Source: an uncultured Treponema sp. (lineage in GTDB: Bacteria; Spirochaetota; Spirochaetia; Treponematales; Treponemataceae). From it: DNA of 64,000 bases. Each line of letters begins with the position of its first letter. The stretch's first letter is position 1. Location: contig CAMVDX010000001.1 of NCBI GenBank assembly GCA_947166355.1, positions 62,001-126,000 of the forward strand, in the 5' to 3' direction. The translations under genes were made by a program, and so were the position numbers. The notes under the pieces are model-generated. The model did no database searches. It worked only from the letters and a program-made list of their open reading frames with translations, and was not told the DNA's origin. This document shows positions 51,238 to 59,080 of the stretch, in pieces.

Positions 51238-52425
51238 CTAAATCAATCTGCTGTAAAGCGTTCTTTCAAGATTTACCTGAAGGAAGCCTGCTTTTCCGGT
51301 TTTATAGAATGAGGTTTCTTCCCATACTGCATAAAGAGTAGTGCCGGAAATTACAAAATCAGAATAAACAAAACCTACCGGGAGCTTTGGCAATCTTATT
51401 GCAACAGGTTTGCCGCTGCGGAGAATATGTTTACCGGGAAGTGCGCCTTCGAGGAAAAGAGTTCCATCTTCAAAAAGTGCAGCACTCCAGCTTTTTGAAA
51501 GAATTGCCTTTGCGTTAAGTTCCTTGCTCTGTGAGTTTGCAATGCTGTTTGTATAAACGCGGGGAGAACTGCCTCCTGCATTTTTTACTTCGAGTATAAA
51601 AGGAAGATCAGAATCAAAACCTGAAAGAAGTTTTTTAATCCGCTCAGGTGCAGTTGAATATTTAAGCTGTTCTTTGTATGAGCGGAAGGTTTGAACATCA
51701 GTTTCCTTTATTGTGATAAACTGGTCTGCTGTAGAAGGAGATATAGAAAGCAGTGGAATGCTTGGTGTAAACTTTATATATGAAAATTCATTGCGTGTAT
51801 CAGAAATAGTTTTTAGACTGCAGCACCAGTCCAGACCATCCCAAAAGAAATCAGTTACTTCTGAATTAATTTTATCTGAAATATTATTGCAGTTTAAAAC
51901 AGGATAAGAAACATTTGCCGAAGAATCAAACTGAAGCAGAAACAGATGTGCCGTTTCATCATTCTTATAATTTGGATCAAGAATAGTATCATTGAAAAAG
52001 GAACTTTTATAAACGGAGAAAATAGGTGAATTTTTGACGAATACAAGGTTTCCGGCAGTTCTATCTGCAAAAACATTTATATCTTTGGAAAGAGAGATCG
52101 CCTCATTTTCAAAGCTCAAGATTCCCAGACGGTTTACTACTGCAAAGCCTTTTTGCTCATATCCGAATTCTTCAGGTGTAACGCCGGTAGAAGAAATTCT
52201 TACGCTTTCTGTCCACGGGCGCGGAATTACAAGCGGTGAATTTTGTGGCCGATCCGTGAGATGATAGCTTGTGTTTGAAAAATAATACCAGGCGTGGTTT
52301 GTCTTTGTTATTTCCACAGAAACCGCATTCTGAACTGGAAGCTGTTCGTTCTTTTTGCTGCAACTACATAAAACAAGAGAACTGAGGGCAGCTGTAATCA
52401 TAAAGGTCTTTCCGAATAAATTCAT
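51238..52425 (-). CDS. Lipoprotein of unknown function
   Basis: The 395-residue product has a signal segment with the lipobox LVLCSCSKK near residue 20. The mature protein is rich in beta-strands with recurrent turns (GILSFENEAISLS, SAALFEDGTLFLEGALPGKHILRSG, FVYSDFVISGTTLYAVWEE), the character of a beta-propeller or WD-like surface protein. Its start codon overlaps the stop of the upstream gene by four bases (52422-52425), so the two are translated together. No family was recognised. Confidence 0.72.
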   Translation of the reverse strand: MNLFGKTFMITAALSSLVLCSCSKKNEQLPVQNAVSVEITKTNHAWYYFSNTSYHLTDRPQNSPLVIPRPWTESVRISSTGVTPEEFGYEQKGFAVVNRLGILSFENEAISLSKDINVFADRTAGNLVFVKNSPIFSVYKSSFFNDTILDPNYKNDETAHLFLLQFDSSANVSYPVLNCNNISDKINSEVTDFFWDGLDWCCSLKTISDTRNEFSYIKFTPSIPLLSISPSTADQFITIKETDVQTFRSYKEQLKYSTAPERIKKLLSGFDSDLPFILEVKNAGGSSPRVYTNSIANSQSKELNAKAILSKSWSAALFEDGTLFLEGALPGKHILRSGKPVAIRLPKLPVGFVYSDFVISGTTLYAVWEETSFYKTGKAGFLQVNLERTLYSRLI

Positions 52426-53318
52426 ATATCTTCAATGTATATCGGCAAATAAATAAACGCAAGTGAAATATTTTTTGAACTTTTAAAAGTTACAATTATT
52501 CCATATTTTTTTACAGTTGAAATAAGGTATGGAGTGTTCTTTTTGACAGTAATCTGATTTGTAGAAGAAATAAAATGGTTTTCGGGAATAAAAGAAGACA
52601 GAATAGGAGATGTCTGGGAACTTGTTTCGGTTGCAGCTTTTATATAATCCGTAGAAATTGAATAGCAGCCGGTTGTGTTGAGTAAGCTTTGTTTGAATTC
52701 AGAAGCGGCAAGATTTTCCAGTAGTGCGCTATAGTTTATAAACCACGGATTATAAAAGGGCTTATCTGCGGAAGTTTCGGATATTTTTGCTTCTATTACC
52801 TCCTGAGCCTTTTTCCAGTTGAAGGTACGGATTTTCCAGGCAGATTCCTGCGGCGAATTACAGGATTCCTGAGAGTCTCGAAAGAATTTTGCCATACAGT
52901 CTGCAAGAAAACCTTGTTCCCAGGTAGCACTCGGGGAATCTGGTAAAATCCATGGATAAAGAAAGCCTGCCGGCTTGAAATAAGAACATTCTGAATTGTT
53001 TTCCAAACAGGTTATAGGATAGGCAAGAAGTGAAAAAGGTTCATTCTTTTCAACAGAGACTTCTACAAAGCTTTTATCTGAATAACAGCAGGTTTGAGAG
53101 GTCGCTTTTGTTATAACAATCTTCCAGCGCGAAAGTTCAGGATAGCTTTGCGAAAAAGAATCCTGAGGAGGCCATTCGGGAAGCTCTATCCGGATGGTTT
53201 CTTCACGGGAAAGTTCGGGCACAATGTCACAGGCCGTAATTCCGACCGCCATAAAAGTGAGCAAGCACATTCTTACCACACAAATATTAATCAGATGCAA
53301 AAAGTAATTTTTCTTCAT
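52422..53318 (-). CDS. Lipoprotein of unknown function
   Basis: The 298-residue product starts at MKKNYFLHL (ATG at 53318) and has a hydrophobic segment ending in GITACDIVPE, a plausible lipobox. The mature protein contains several cysteines (QTCCYSDKS, CLENNSECSYF, CMAKFFRDSQESC) unusual for its neighbours and possibly disulphide-bonded. A longer frame to 53555 runs through repeat DNA and is not believed. It is the first gene of the three-gene exported-protein operon. A TATTAT box lies within a few bases of the start. No family was recognised. Confidence 0.68.
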   Translation of the reverse strand: MKKNYFLHLINICVVRMCLLTFMAVGITACDIVPELSREETIRIELPEWPPQDSFSQSYPELSRWKIVITKATSQTCCYSDKSFVEVSVEKNEPFSLLAYPITCLENNSECSYFKPAGFLYPWILPDSPSATWEQGFLADCMAKFFRDSQESCNSPQESAWKIRTFNWKKAQEVIEAKISETSADKPFYNPWFINYSALLENLAASEFKQSLLNTTGCYSISTDYIKAATETSSQTSPILSSFIPENHFISSTNQITVKKNTPYLISTVKKYGIIVTFKSSKNISLAFIYLPIYIEDI

Positions 53319-53401
53319 ACATATAATATGTGATTCAATTTTCTTTTTTAGGAAGTCTGAATTAGAAAAAATGAAAAAAAGTTGGAAAAAAGTTGGAAAA
53401 T

Positions 53402-53440
53402 AGTGGATTGCCACGTCGCTTCGCTCCTCGCAATGACGGG
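53402..53440. repeat. R1 palindromic repeat unit
   Basis: GGATTGCCACGTCGC...CTCGCAATGACG lies between rnhA and the lipoprotein operon. Confidence 0.7.
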
Positions 53441-53512
53441 GAGGGTGGATTGCCTGGGCCTTGCGTTGTGATGACGTGGAAGGGGGAGGCTTTGTTTCGT
53501 GATTACGGAATA

Positions 53513-53962
53513 TTATTCGAATTTTGCGATTTCTGCCTGACAGAGCTGGTCGCAAAGCTCGTTATATTCAACTCCTGCGTGGCCCTTTACCCAGTTCCAG
53601 GTTACGTTCAAGCCTGCGTTGAGGCTGTCTAACTGTTCCCAGAGATCCTGATTCTTTACAGGCTTTTTGTCTGCGGTTTTCCAGCCTTTAGCCTTCCAGC
53701 TTTTTATCCAGGTAGTGATTCCGTTTTTTACGTACTGACTGTCTATATTTACGGTTACGTGGCTGCCTGCAAAGTCTGGCGTGTTGTGAACAACAGTAAG
53801 CGCAGTAATGGCAGCCATAAGCTCCATGCGGTTATTTGTAGTCATTTTTTCGCCGCCCGAAAGCTGCTTTGCAACTCCGTCTGCAATTACTACTATAGCC
53901 CAGCCTCCGGGGCCTGGGTTTCCGTGGCAGCCGCCATCTGTATAAATTGTAATTTCGTTCAT
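53513..53962 (-). CDS. rnhA: Ribonuclease HI
   Basis: The 149-residue enzyme cleaves RNA in RNA-DNA hybrids, e.g. at replication primers and R-loops. ITIYTDGGCHGNPGPGGWA holds the first catalytic Asp; the Glu is in NNRMELMAAITAL, the next Asp in NIDSQYVKNGI, and the basic handle-like region KSWKAKGWKTADKKPVKNQDLW is followed by WVKGHAGVEYNELCDQL. All catalytic residues are present. It precedes the GDSL hydrolase gene by 9 bases in the opposite order of transcription, i.e. it is downstream of it on the minus strand and probably co-transcribed. Confidence 0.95.
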   Translation of the reverse strand: MNEITIYTDGGCHGNPGPGGWAIVVIADGVAKQLSGGEKMTTNNRMELMAAITALTVVHNTPDFAGSHVTVNIDSQYVKNGITTWIKSWKAKGWKTADKKPVKNQDLWEQLDSLNAGLNVTWNWVKGHAGVEYNELCDQLCQAEIAKFE

Positions 53963-53971
53963 TAATAGTCC

Positions 53972-54685
53972 TTAAAATTCTTTAAGTGAAGGTGCATAAG
54001 AAAGCACTGTCCACCAGGAAAGACCAAGATGTTCATAACCGTCTTCGTTCATGTGAATTCCATCTGGTCCCATGTATTTTTTCTTAAAATCTGGAATAGT
54101 GGTTGCAATTTCCCAGTAATCAAGAATCTTTACTTTATTATCATTTGCATATTTTGTGAGGGCATTGTTATAGCGTGCCTGATTTTTGCCAAGAGTTTCT
54201 GCGGTGCCGCCTAAGAATTTGAGGATTGCATCTGCATCGTGTCCTTTTGAGATTGTTTTGAACCAGTCATCGCATACATAAGGAATAAGATTCATAAGAA
54301 GCGGTGTTACTTTATTGTCGCGGCAAAGCTTTACCATAGCTTCAATGTTTTTAAGATAATCATCGAATGGCACCTTTGGCTGAATCTGGTCAAAAGGAGG
54401 AAGCTCTGCACCAGGAGCAAAAATATTCCAGTCGTAGTCGCAGTCGTTGGAACCGAATTCAATTATACAGAAGTCGGCGTGTTCTCCTTTATCAAAATAT
54501 TTCTGCATTTTCTGGAGCCCTTTAGAGGTGATGTTTCCGTAAATGGAACGATTATCCAGTTCAAAGTGGAGTTTTCTCTGAGCCCAGGTTAAAGCATCAT
54601 TTGGAGTTACATCAAAAAGATTTTTTGATTCCGGCTTTGTGATTACACCTTTGAGAATTGAATCGCCGAAAACTACAACTTTCAT
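53972..54685 (-). CDS. SGNH/GDSL-family hydrolase
   Basis: The 237-residue protein has the four blocks of SGNH hydrolases: VVFGDSILKG (nucleophile Ser), a glycine in the second block (YGNITSKGLQ), FGSNDCDYDW with the Asn, and GPDGIHMNEDGYEHLG with Asp and His. Such enzymes remove ester groups such as acetyl or acyl groups; carbohydrate esterases of xylan are among them, which would suit this fibre-degrading organism, but the substrate cannot be told. There is no signal peptide. GGAGG stands 5 bases before the ATG at 54685. Confidence 0.88.
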   Translation of the reverse strand: MKVVVFGDSILKGVITKPESKNLFDVTPNDALTWAQRKLHFELDNRSIYGNITSKGLQKMQKYFDKGEHADFCIIEFGSNDCDYDWNIFAPGAELPPFDQIQPKVPFDDYLKNIEAMVKLCRDNKVTPLLMNLIPYVCDDWFKTISKGHDADAILKFLGGTAETLGKNQARYNNALTKYANDNKVKILDYWEIATTIPDFKKKYMGPDGIHMNEDGYEHLGLSWWTVLSYAPSLKEF

Positions 54686-54728
54686 AAACACCTCCTGAAA
54701 ACATTGCCCGGTTTAGTCAGGGAATCTA

Positions 54729-55343
54729 TTATATTATAACTCCCTTTGTACTTGGGACTGTGCCGCCGCGGCGCATATCAATTTCTGTTGCGGCGCGTAT
54801 GGCGCGGCTTACAGCCTTAAAGCAGGCTTCAATTTTGTGATGATCACTGCGTCCGCGGATTACATCAATGTGCAGATTGCAGAGAGCAGCGTTTGCAAAG
54901 CCCTGCCAGAAGTCTTCAAAGCAGTCTGTCTGGAAAGAGCCCTGCTTGCCGTCCTGCACGCTTACGAGCGGCATGCCTGTGAGCTGTGAGTTGCAAACGA
55001 GGAATGGACGGCCGCCAAAATCTACTGCTGCCTGGGCGAGAGTTTCGTCCATAGGGTAAATAAAGAAACCGCTGCGGTAGATTCCGGCACAATCGCCGAG
55101 AGCCCGCTTAAAGCATTCTCCAAGAACGATTCCTGTATCTTCAATTGTGTGATGCTGGTCTACGTTGAGGTCGCCTTTTATGCTGCCCGAGAGGTCAAAA
55201 AGTCCGTGCTTGCAGAAGCTTCGGAGCATGTGGTCGAAGAATCCGATAGGGTTTTCAACTTCATATTTACCAGTACCGTCGAGGTTGAGGGTGAGTTCGA
55301 TTTGTGTTTCACCGGTTGTTCGTTTTACAGTTGCAGTTCTCAT
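54729..55343 (-). CDS. hisB: Imidazoleglycerol-phosphate dehydratase
   Basis: The 204-residue enzyme performs the sixth step of histidine synthesis. It shows the two conserved metal-binding blocks GFFDHMLRSFCKHGLFDL, HHTIEDTGIVLGECF and, in the second half, GRSDHHKIEACFKAVSRAI, plus the N-terminal KRTTGETQIELTLNLDG. It is monofunctional, without the histidinol-phosphatase domain of the enterobacterial fusion, consistent with a separate PHP phosphatase gene nearby. ATG at 55343 has GGAGGA upstream. hisG lies just upstream on the same strand, separated by an inserted structured repeat. Confidence 0.96.
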   Translation of the reverse strand: MRTATVKRTTGETQIELTLNLDGTGKYEVENPIGFFDHMLRSFCKHGLFDLSGSIKGDLNVDQHHTIEDTGIVLGECFKRALGDCAGIYRSGFFIYPMDETLAQAAVDFGGRPFLVCNSQLTGMPLVSVQDGKQGSFQTDCFEDFWQGFANAALCNLHIDVIRGRSDHHKIEACFKAVSRAIRAATEIDMRRGGTVPSTKGVII

Positions 55344-55374
55344 GTGTTCCTCCATTTTTTAGGGAATAGGCTAT

Positions 55375-55515
55375 AGTAAATAGGGGATAGTAATGGGGGG
55401 GCGTTGCGGGGGGCTCTCCCACCGCAGAGGGGGTAGTGTAAGACCGCGTAGCGGGCTGAAACGAGGGGGAGACTTCCCCCATCCTGCAAAAACTATTCCC
55501 TATCCCCTATTTACT
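55375..55515. repeat. E-family structured repeat, copy 2, inside a 16-bp inverted repeat
   Basis: AGTAAATAGGGGATAG (55375-55390) and its exact complement (55500-55515) flank an E-family unit (about 55394-55480) that begins GGGGCGTTGCGGGG-like and ends in the GGGGGAGACTTCCCCC hairpin. The whole block lies between hisG and hisB. Confidence 0.75.
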
Positions 55516-55526
55516 ATTCCCTGATA

Positions 55527-56399
55527 TTACAGCATTACCTTTCTCAATTCATATTCTACAATATCTGTGGCACCGAGGCTCTGGAGTTTTGGCAGCAGGG
55601 TTGGTACTTCAGATTTCTTAACTGCAATTTTGATTGCGTAGCCGTTTCCGCCGAAAAGTGGTGAAACAGTTGGGCTCTTCATGCTTGGAATTCCCTTAAT
55701 AAGAGTTTCAAACTTATCTTCGGCGCAGTTCATTTCGAGCATTACGCGGCTGCGGGCATTAAGAACAGTTTCAAAGAGCATTTTGAGCTCCATGATTTTC
55801 TGCTTTTTCTCTGGATCTGCCATTGCAGTTTTGCTTGCGTACATGCGGGTTGAGCTTTCCATCAGAGTGTCTACAATCTTAAGACGATTTGCTTTGAGAG
55901 AAGAGCCGGTAGAAGTGTTATCAATCAGAATCTGGGCAATTGAATCTTCGTTGTCCTGAACAAAGCCTTCTGAAGTTCCCCAGGTACGGAAGATTGTTCC
56001 ATCGATTTTTTTGTCTTCTACCCATTTGCGGCTGAGAGCCTGATATTCTGTTGCAATAGTTACCGGAGAAGCAAGAAGCTTTTCGAAGTCCTTTGTTTCT
56101 GGAATTGCTGCAACAATGCGAACCGGGTCAAAGCCGAGGTCCATAATTTCTACAACGTCATCCTGACAGCCGTTTTCGTAAACCCAGTCTTTGCCAGAAA
56201 AGCCCATATCAGCCTTATTATTTGCGAGCAGAAGGCTTACAATCTGAGGTTTTACAACCTGAAAAGCGAGGTCTTTTTGATTGGTTGTCGGGAAATAAGT
56301 GCGGTCTGGAAGATGGATTGAGATACCTACATCGCTCAAAAGCTCATAAACTGATTCGTAGATTCTGCCTTTTGCAAGTAAAATTTTAAGTTTGTCCAT
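55527..56399 (-). CDS. hisG: ATP phosphoribosyltransferase, long form
   Basis: The 290-residue enzyme joins ATP and PRPP in the first step of histidine synthesis. KLKILLAKGRIYESVYELLSD at the N-terminus and the PRPP loop region (ISQILIDNTSTGSSLKANRLK) are typical. The C-terminal domain (about 215-290, FETLIKGIPSMKSPTVSPLFG ... AIKIAVKKSEVPTLLPKLQSLGATDIVEYEL) is the histidine-sensing regulatory domain, so this is the long form that does not need HisZ. ATG at 56399 has GGAG upstream. It reads toward hisB. Confidence 0.94.
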   Translation of the reverse strand: MDKLKILLAKGRIYESVYELLSDVGISIHLPDRTYFPTTNQKDLAFQVVKPQIVSLLLANNKADMGFSGKDWVYENGCQDDVVEIMDLGFDPVRIVAAIPETKDFEKLLASPVTIATEYQALSRKWVEDKKIDGTIFRTWGTSEGFVQDNEDSIAQILIDNTSTGSSLKANRLKIVDTLMESSTRMYASKTAMADPEKKQKIMELKMLFETVLNARSRVMLEMNCAEDKFETLIKGIPSMKSPTVSPLFGGNGYAIKIAVKKSEVPTLLPKLQSLGATDIVEYELRKVML

Positions 56400-56510
56400 T
56401 TTCCATACTCCTGAAATTAATGTCATTACCGGTGCGAGAGCCCGGAGATGACAGTTTTTTAGTATTTTTCAGTATATAGAAGTATTTAGTTTAATTCAAT
56501 TGGTTTAAAT

Positions 56511-56540
56511 TTGCCAAAAACGTTTAACCCGTGATATACT
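56511..56540 (+). promoter_or_regulatory. Promoter of the HD-GYP gene
   Basis: TTGCCA (56511-56516), 18 bases, TATACT (56535-56540), followed by a GGAGG site and the ATG at 56559. The spacer contains AAACGTTT, partly resembling the LacI-type operator core. Confidence 0.5.
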
Positions 56541-56558
56541 TTAAAGATGGAGGAATAG

Positions 56559-57992
56559 ATGCCTATTACCGAAGATTCTTTTTTTACAGAAAATATTGTA
56601 AAAATCAACAAACGCATTAACTTTATTCTTTTTTGCGCAGATATTGTTCCAATTTCTTTTATACTTCTGACAAAGCTTGGTGTCTGGTACGTACCAACCA
56701 ATTATGCAATTTCTATTTTTATTTATAACACCATTATTTCTACAATATGTTTTTTCCTTAATCGAAGTCAAAAAAAGCTGCCACAGCATATTTCCATGTA
56801 TCTAGGGCTTATTGCAGTTTCGGGCTTTGTGTTCCTGCTCGGAATGAAAGGTGTTATTGTGGTTACGGTTTCTTTTGCCTTTGCATCTTTCTTAAGCTGT
56901 TTATATTACAACCGTAGACTTACGAATGTTATTACAATTGTAAATTTTGTTTTGATTATAGTTGCCTATAAACTTAGGGCTCCTGGAGTAACGCTTGTAG
57001 TTAGCGGTATAAAAACAGCCAATCGCTGGTTTATAGAAAATGTTCCAGGAGTAATAGTCGAATTTGTTTTTGTATATCTTTCTTCAGATTCTCTTGCTCG
57101 CCGTACAAGTGCAACACTGCGCCGTCTTACTTCTCTCAATGCAGATATGAATGGAGCATACAGAAGACTTAATGAAAAGAATGTAGAACAGTTTAATCTT
57201 AATAAAGAGCTCCAGGAAAAAAATGATTATATTGAAAAGCTCAATGCCGAATTGAATTCACGTAATGCAAATCTTAGTGAAAATCAGTATAAGATTATTG
57301 AATTTGTTGTAAGCTGTCTTGGTAATTATGATATTTTTGGAGTTACCCATAATTACCATACCGGAAGATTTGTGCAGGAAATCTGTAAAAAATTGCGTGC
57401 AGATGGTCATTATGCAGACGAGCTTACTGATGAAATTATTAATCGTTTTATGCTGGCGGCACTTTTGCATGATGTGGGTAAGCTGCGTGTACCTAAAAAA
57501 ATTGTAAATAAGATTGGAAAATATACAGAAGAAGAATATGAAATAATGAAAACGCATCCTATGGAAGGGCGAAAAATTCTTGAAAGTCTGCCGCCTGTTG
57601 ATGATGGAAAATTTAATGTAACTGTTAAGGAAATGGCTCTTTATCATCATGAAAGATGGGATGGAAGTGGTTATCCTTATGGAGTTGCCGGGGAAACAAT
57701 TCCTCTTTGTGCCCGAATTATGGCGGCTGCAGATGTTCTTGATGCATTGATCAATCCAAGACTTTATAAAGAGCCTGTGTCTATAGACGAGGCAATGAAG
57801 GTATTCAAAGATGAAAGTGGAAAGATGTTTGAGCCTTGCATTGCAGAAGCTGTAATCAGTTTGAAGGATGAATTGATTGTGATTAACCGGGACTTAAAAA
57901 CATACGAGGCAACCAAGCTTGCTGATAATCTGGCATGGTGGCAGAAATACTATCCAGAGTTTAAAGAAGCATTAGGAAAGACAATAAAATGA
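56559..57992 (+). CDS. Membrane-bound HD-GYP-type phosphohydrolase
   Basis: The 477-residue protein has about five N-terminal membrane helices (residues 20-165), a coiled-coil linker (about 190-240) and a C-terminal HD domain of HD-GYP type: LLHDVGKLRVPKKIVNK near residue 304, KTHPMEGRKILE, YHHERWDGSGYPYGVAGETIPLCARIMAAADVLDAL. The GYP motif (SGYP) and all metal ligands are present. Such proteins usually hydrolyse cyclic-di-GMP, so it probably lowers this messenger in response to a membrane signal. GGAGG precedes the ATG. Its stop overlaps the next gene by four bases. Confidence 0.9.
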   Translation: MPITEDSFFTENIVKINKRINFILFCADIVPISFILLTKLGVWYVPTNYAISIFIYNTIISTICFFLNRSQKKLPQHISMYLGLIAVSGFVFLLGMKGVIVVTVSFAFASFLSCLYYNRRLTNVITIVNFVLIIVAYKLRAPGVTLVVSGIKTANRWFIENVPGVIVEFVFVYLSSDSLARRTSATLRRLTSLNADMNGAYRRLNEKNVEQFNLNKELQEKNDYIEKLNAELNSRNANLSENQYKIIEFVVSCLGNYDIFGVTHNYHTGRFVQEICKKLRADGHYADELTDEIINRFMLAALLHDVGKLRVPKKIVNKIGKYTEEEYEIMKTHPMEGRKILESLPPVDDGKFNVTVKEMALYHHERWDGSGYPYGVAGETIPLCARIMAAADVLDALINPRLYKEPVSIDEAMKVFKDESGKMFEPCIAEAVISLKDELIVINRDLKTYEATKLADNLAWWQKYYPEFKEALGKTIK

Positions 57993-58480
57993 GCAGCGGA
58001 TTAAGTTTAATTTTGTGTATTGTGGCAGGAGTTCTTCTTCTTGTTGGATTTTTAGGAACCTTTGTGCCGGTTTTGCCGGGAGCACCGCTTGCATGGGCAG
58101 GTCTGCTTGCGGCACATTTTTCACAGTATAACAGTATTTCATATTTATGTTTGATTATTACGGCTGTGATTGCTGTGGTCGTTTCAATTGCAGATAATAT
58201 TTTTCCTGTTACGATGACAAAGAAAGCCGGTGGCAGTAAATATGCAACAACGGGAGCAACTCTGGGACTTATCGTGGGCTTTTTTACAGGGCCGTGGGGA
58301 ATTATTCTGGGACCGTTCTTTGGTGCCCTGATTGGAGAATTTATAAATAAGAAAGGCCAGACAGAAGGTGTCCTGAAAGCGGCTTTTGGTGCTTTTTCGG
58401 GCTTTCTGCTTGGAACCGGCCTTAAAATGATTACAGTGCTTGGATTTATCTGGGTGTATGTGATTAGTTTCTTCAGATAA
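57989..58480 (+). CDS. DUF456 family membrane protein
   Basis: The 163-residue product has three to four membrane helices with glycine-zipper stretches (LLLVGFLGTFVPVLPGAPLAWAGLLAA; GATLGLIVGFFTGPWGIILGPFFGALIGEFI; GVLKAAFGAFSGFLLGTGLKMI), the pattern of DUF456. Its function is unknown. It overlaps the HD-GYP gene (ATGA), so the two are co-translated, which could mean a shared membrane role, though nothing more can be said. Confidence 0.88.
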   Translation: MSSGLSLILCIVAGVLLLVGFLGTFVPVLPGAPLAWAGLLAAHFSQYNSISYLCLIITAVIAVVVSIADNIFPVTMTKKAGGSKYATTGATLGLIVGFFTGPWGIILGPFFGALIGEFINKKGQTEGVLKAAFGAFSGFLLGTGLKMITVLGFIWVYVISFFR

Positions 58481-58516
58481 TAAAAGATTGTCGGATCAAG
58501 CCCGACAATGACACGC

Positions 58517-58546
58517 AAAAAAAGAGCGTCCCTTGCGGAACGCTCT
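58517..58546 (-). terminator. Terminator of the rubredoxin gene
   Basis: On the minus strand AGAGCGT and ACGCTCT close a stem followed by seven T residues. On the plus strand the same hairpin may stop transcription from the DUF456 gene. Confidence 0.8.
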
Positions 58547-58612
58547 CCCCCTAATTTATATAAACCTAAAAGATTTATTTCGATATTATTGTGTTCGTTT
58601 TATTTCGAACTT

Positions 58613-58771
58613 CTATTCAATGATGAACTTGTCCTTTCCGGCACCGCATTCAGGGCACTTGTAATCTGCTGGTACATCAGCCCATGCTGTTCCTGGTGCT
58701 ACATTGTTTTTTGCGTCGCCTTCATCTTTATCGTAAACATGTCCACAATTATCGCATTGCATTCTTTCCAT
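58613..58771 (-). CDS. Rubredoxin
   Basis: The 52-residue protein has both rubredoxin iron-binding pairs, MQCDNCGHVYD near the N-terminus and YKCPECGAGKDKF near the C-terminus, spaced as in the family, with the acidic middle region (DKDEGDAKNNVAPGTAWADVPADY). It carries one electron on an Fe(Cys)4 centre and in anaerobes commonly feeds peroxide or superoxide reductases. GAGGTG lies 8 bases before the ATG. The gene is short and stands alone with its own terminator. Confidence 0.95.
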   Translation of the reverse strand: MERMQCDNCGHVYDKDEGDAKNNVAPGTAWADVPADYKCPECGAGKDKFIIE

Positions 58772-58875
58772 ATTTCGTCACCTCATCAAACAAATTTTTT
58801 ATCGTATAAATAATTATAACACGCTTTTCCCGTTTGTAAAGTTGAAATTTTAGGATTTTAGTATTTCTTGATTAT

Positions 58876-59010
58876 TTGGATTGCTCCGCTGCGCTCGCAA
58901 TGACAACCGAGTTCGAATGCGAGTTTTGCGAAGCAAAACTCGTGAAGCACGCGACAGCGTGCGACTCATTGCGAGGAGCCCGAAGGGCGACGTGGCAATA
59001 AGAACGGTCA
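58876..59010. repeat. R1 and hairpin repeat cluster
   Basis: An R1 unit (near 58879), a perfect hairpin CGAGTTTTGC-GAA-GCAAAACTCG (58920-58942), a GCACGC/GCGTGC hairpin (58947-58962) and a further R1 unit (from 58965) follow one another. The GCGAAGC loop resembles the hairpins near ilvC at 13238. Confidence 0.75.
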
Positions 59011-59080
59011 AGACACGCTTCGCTTAAAGTCTTGACTCGTTCTTTTTGCGGGGTGTCAGAAATTGTCACCCCGCAATCCA

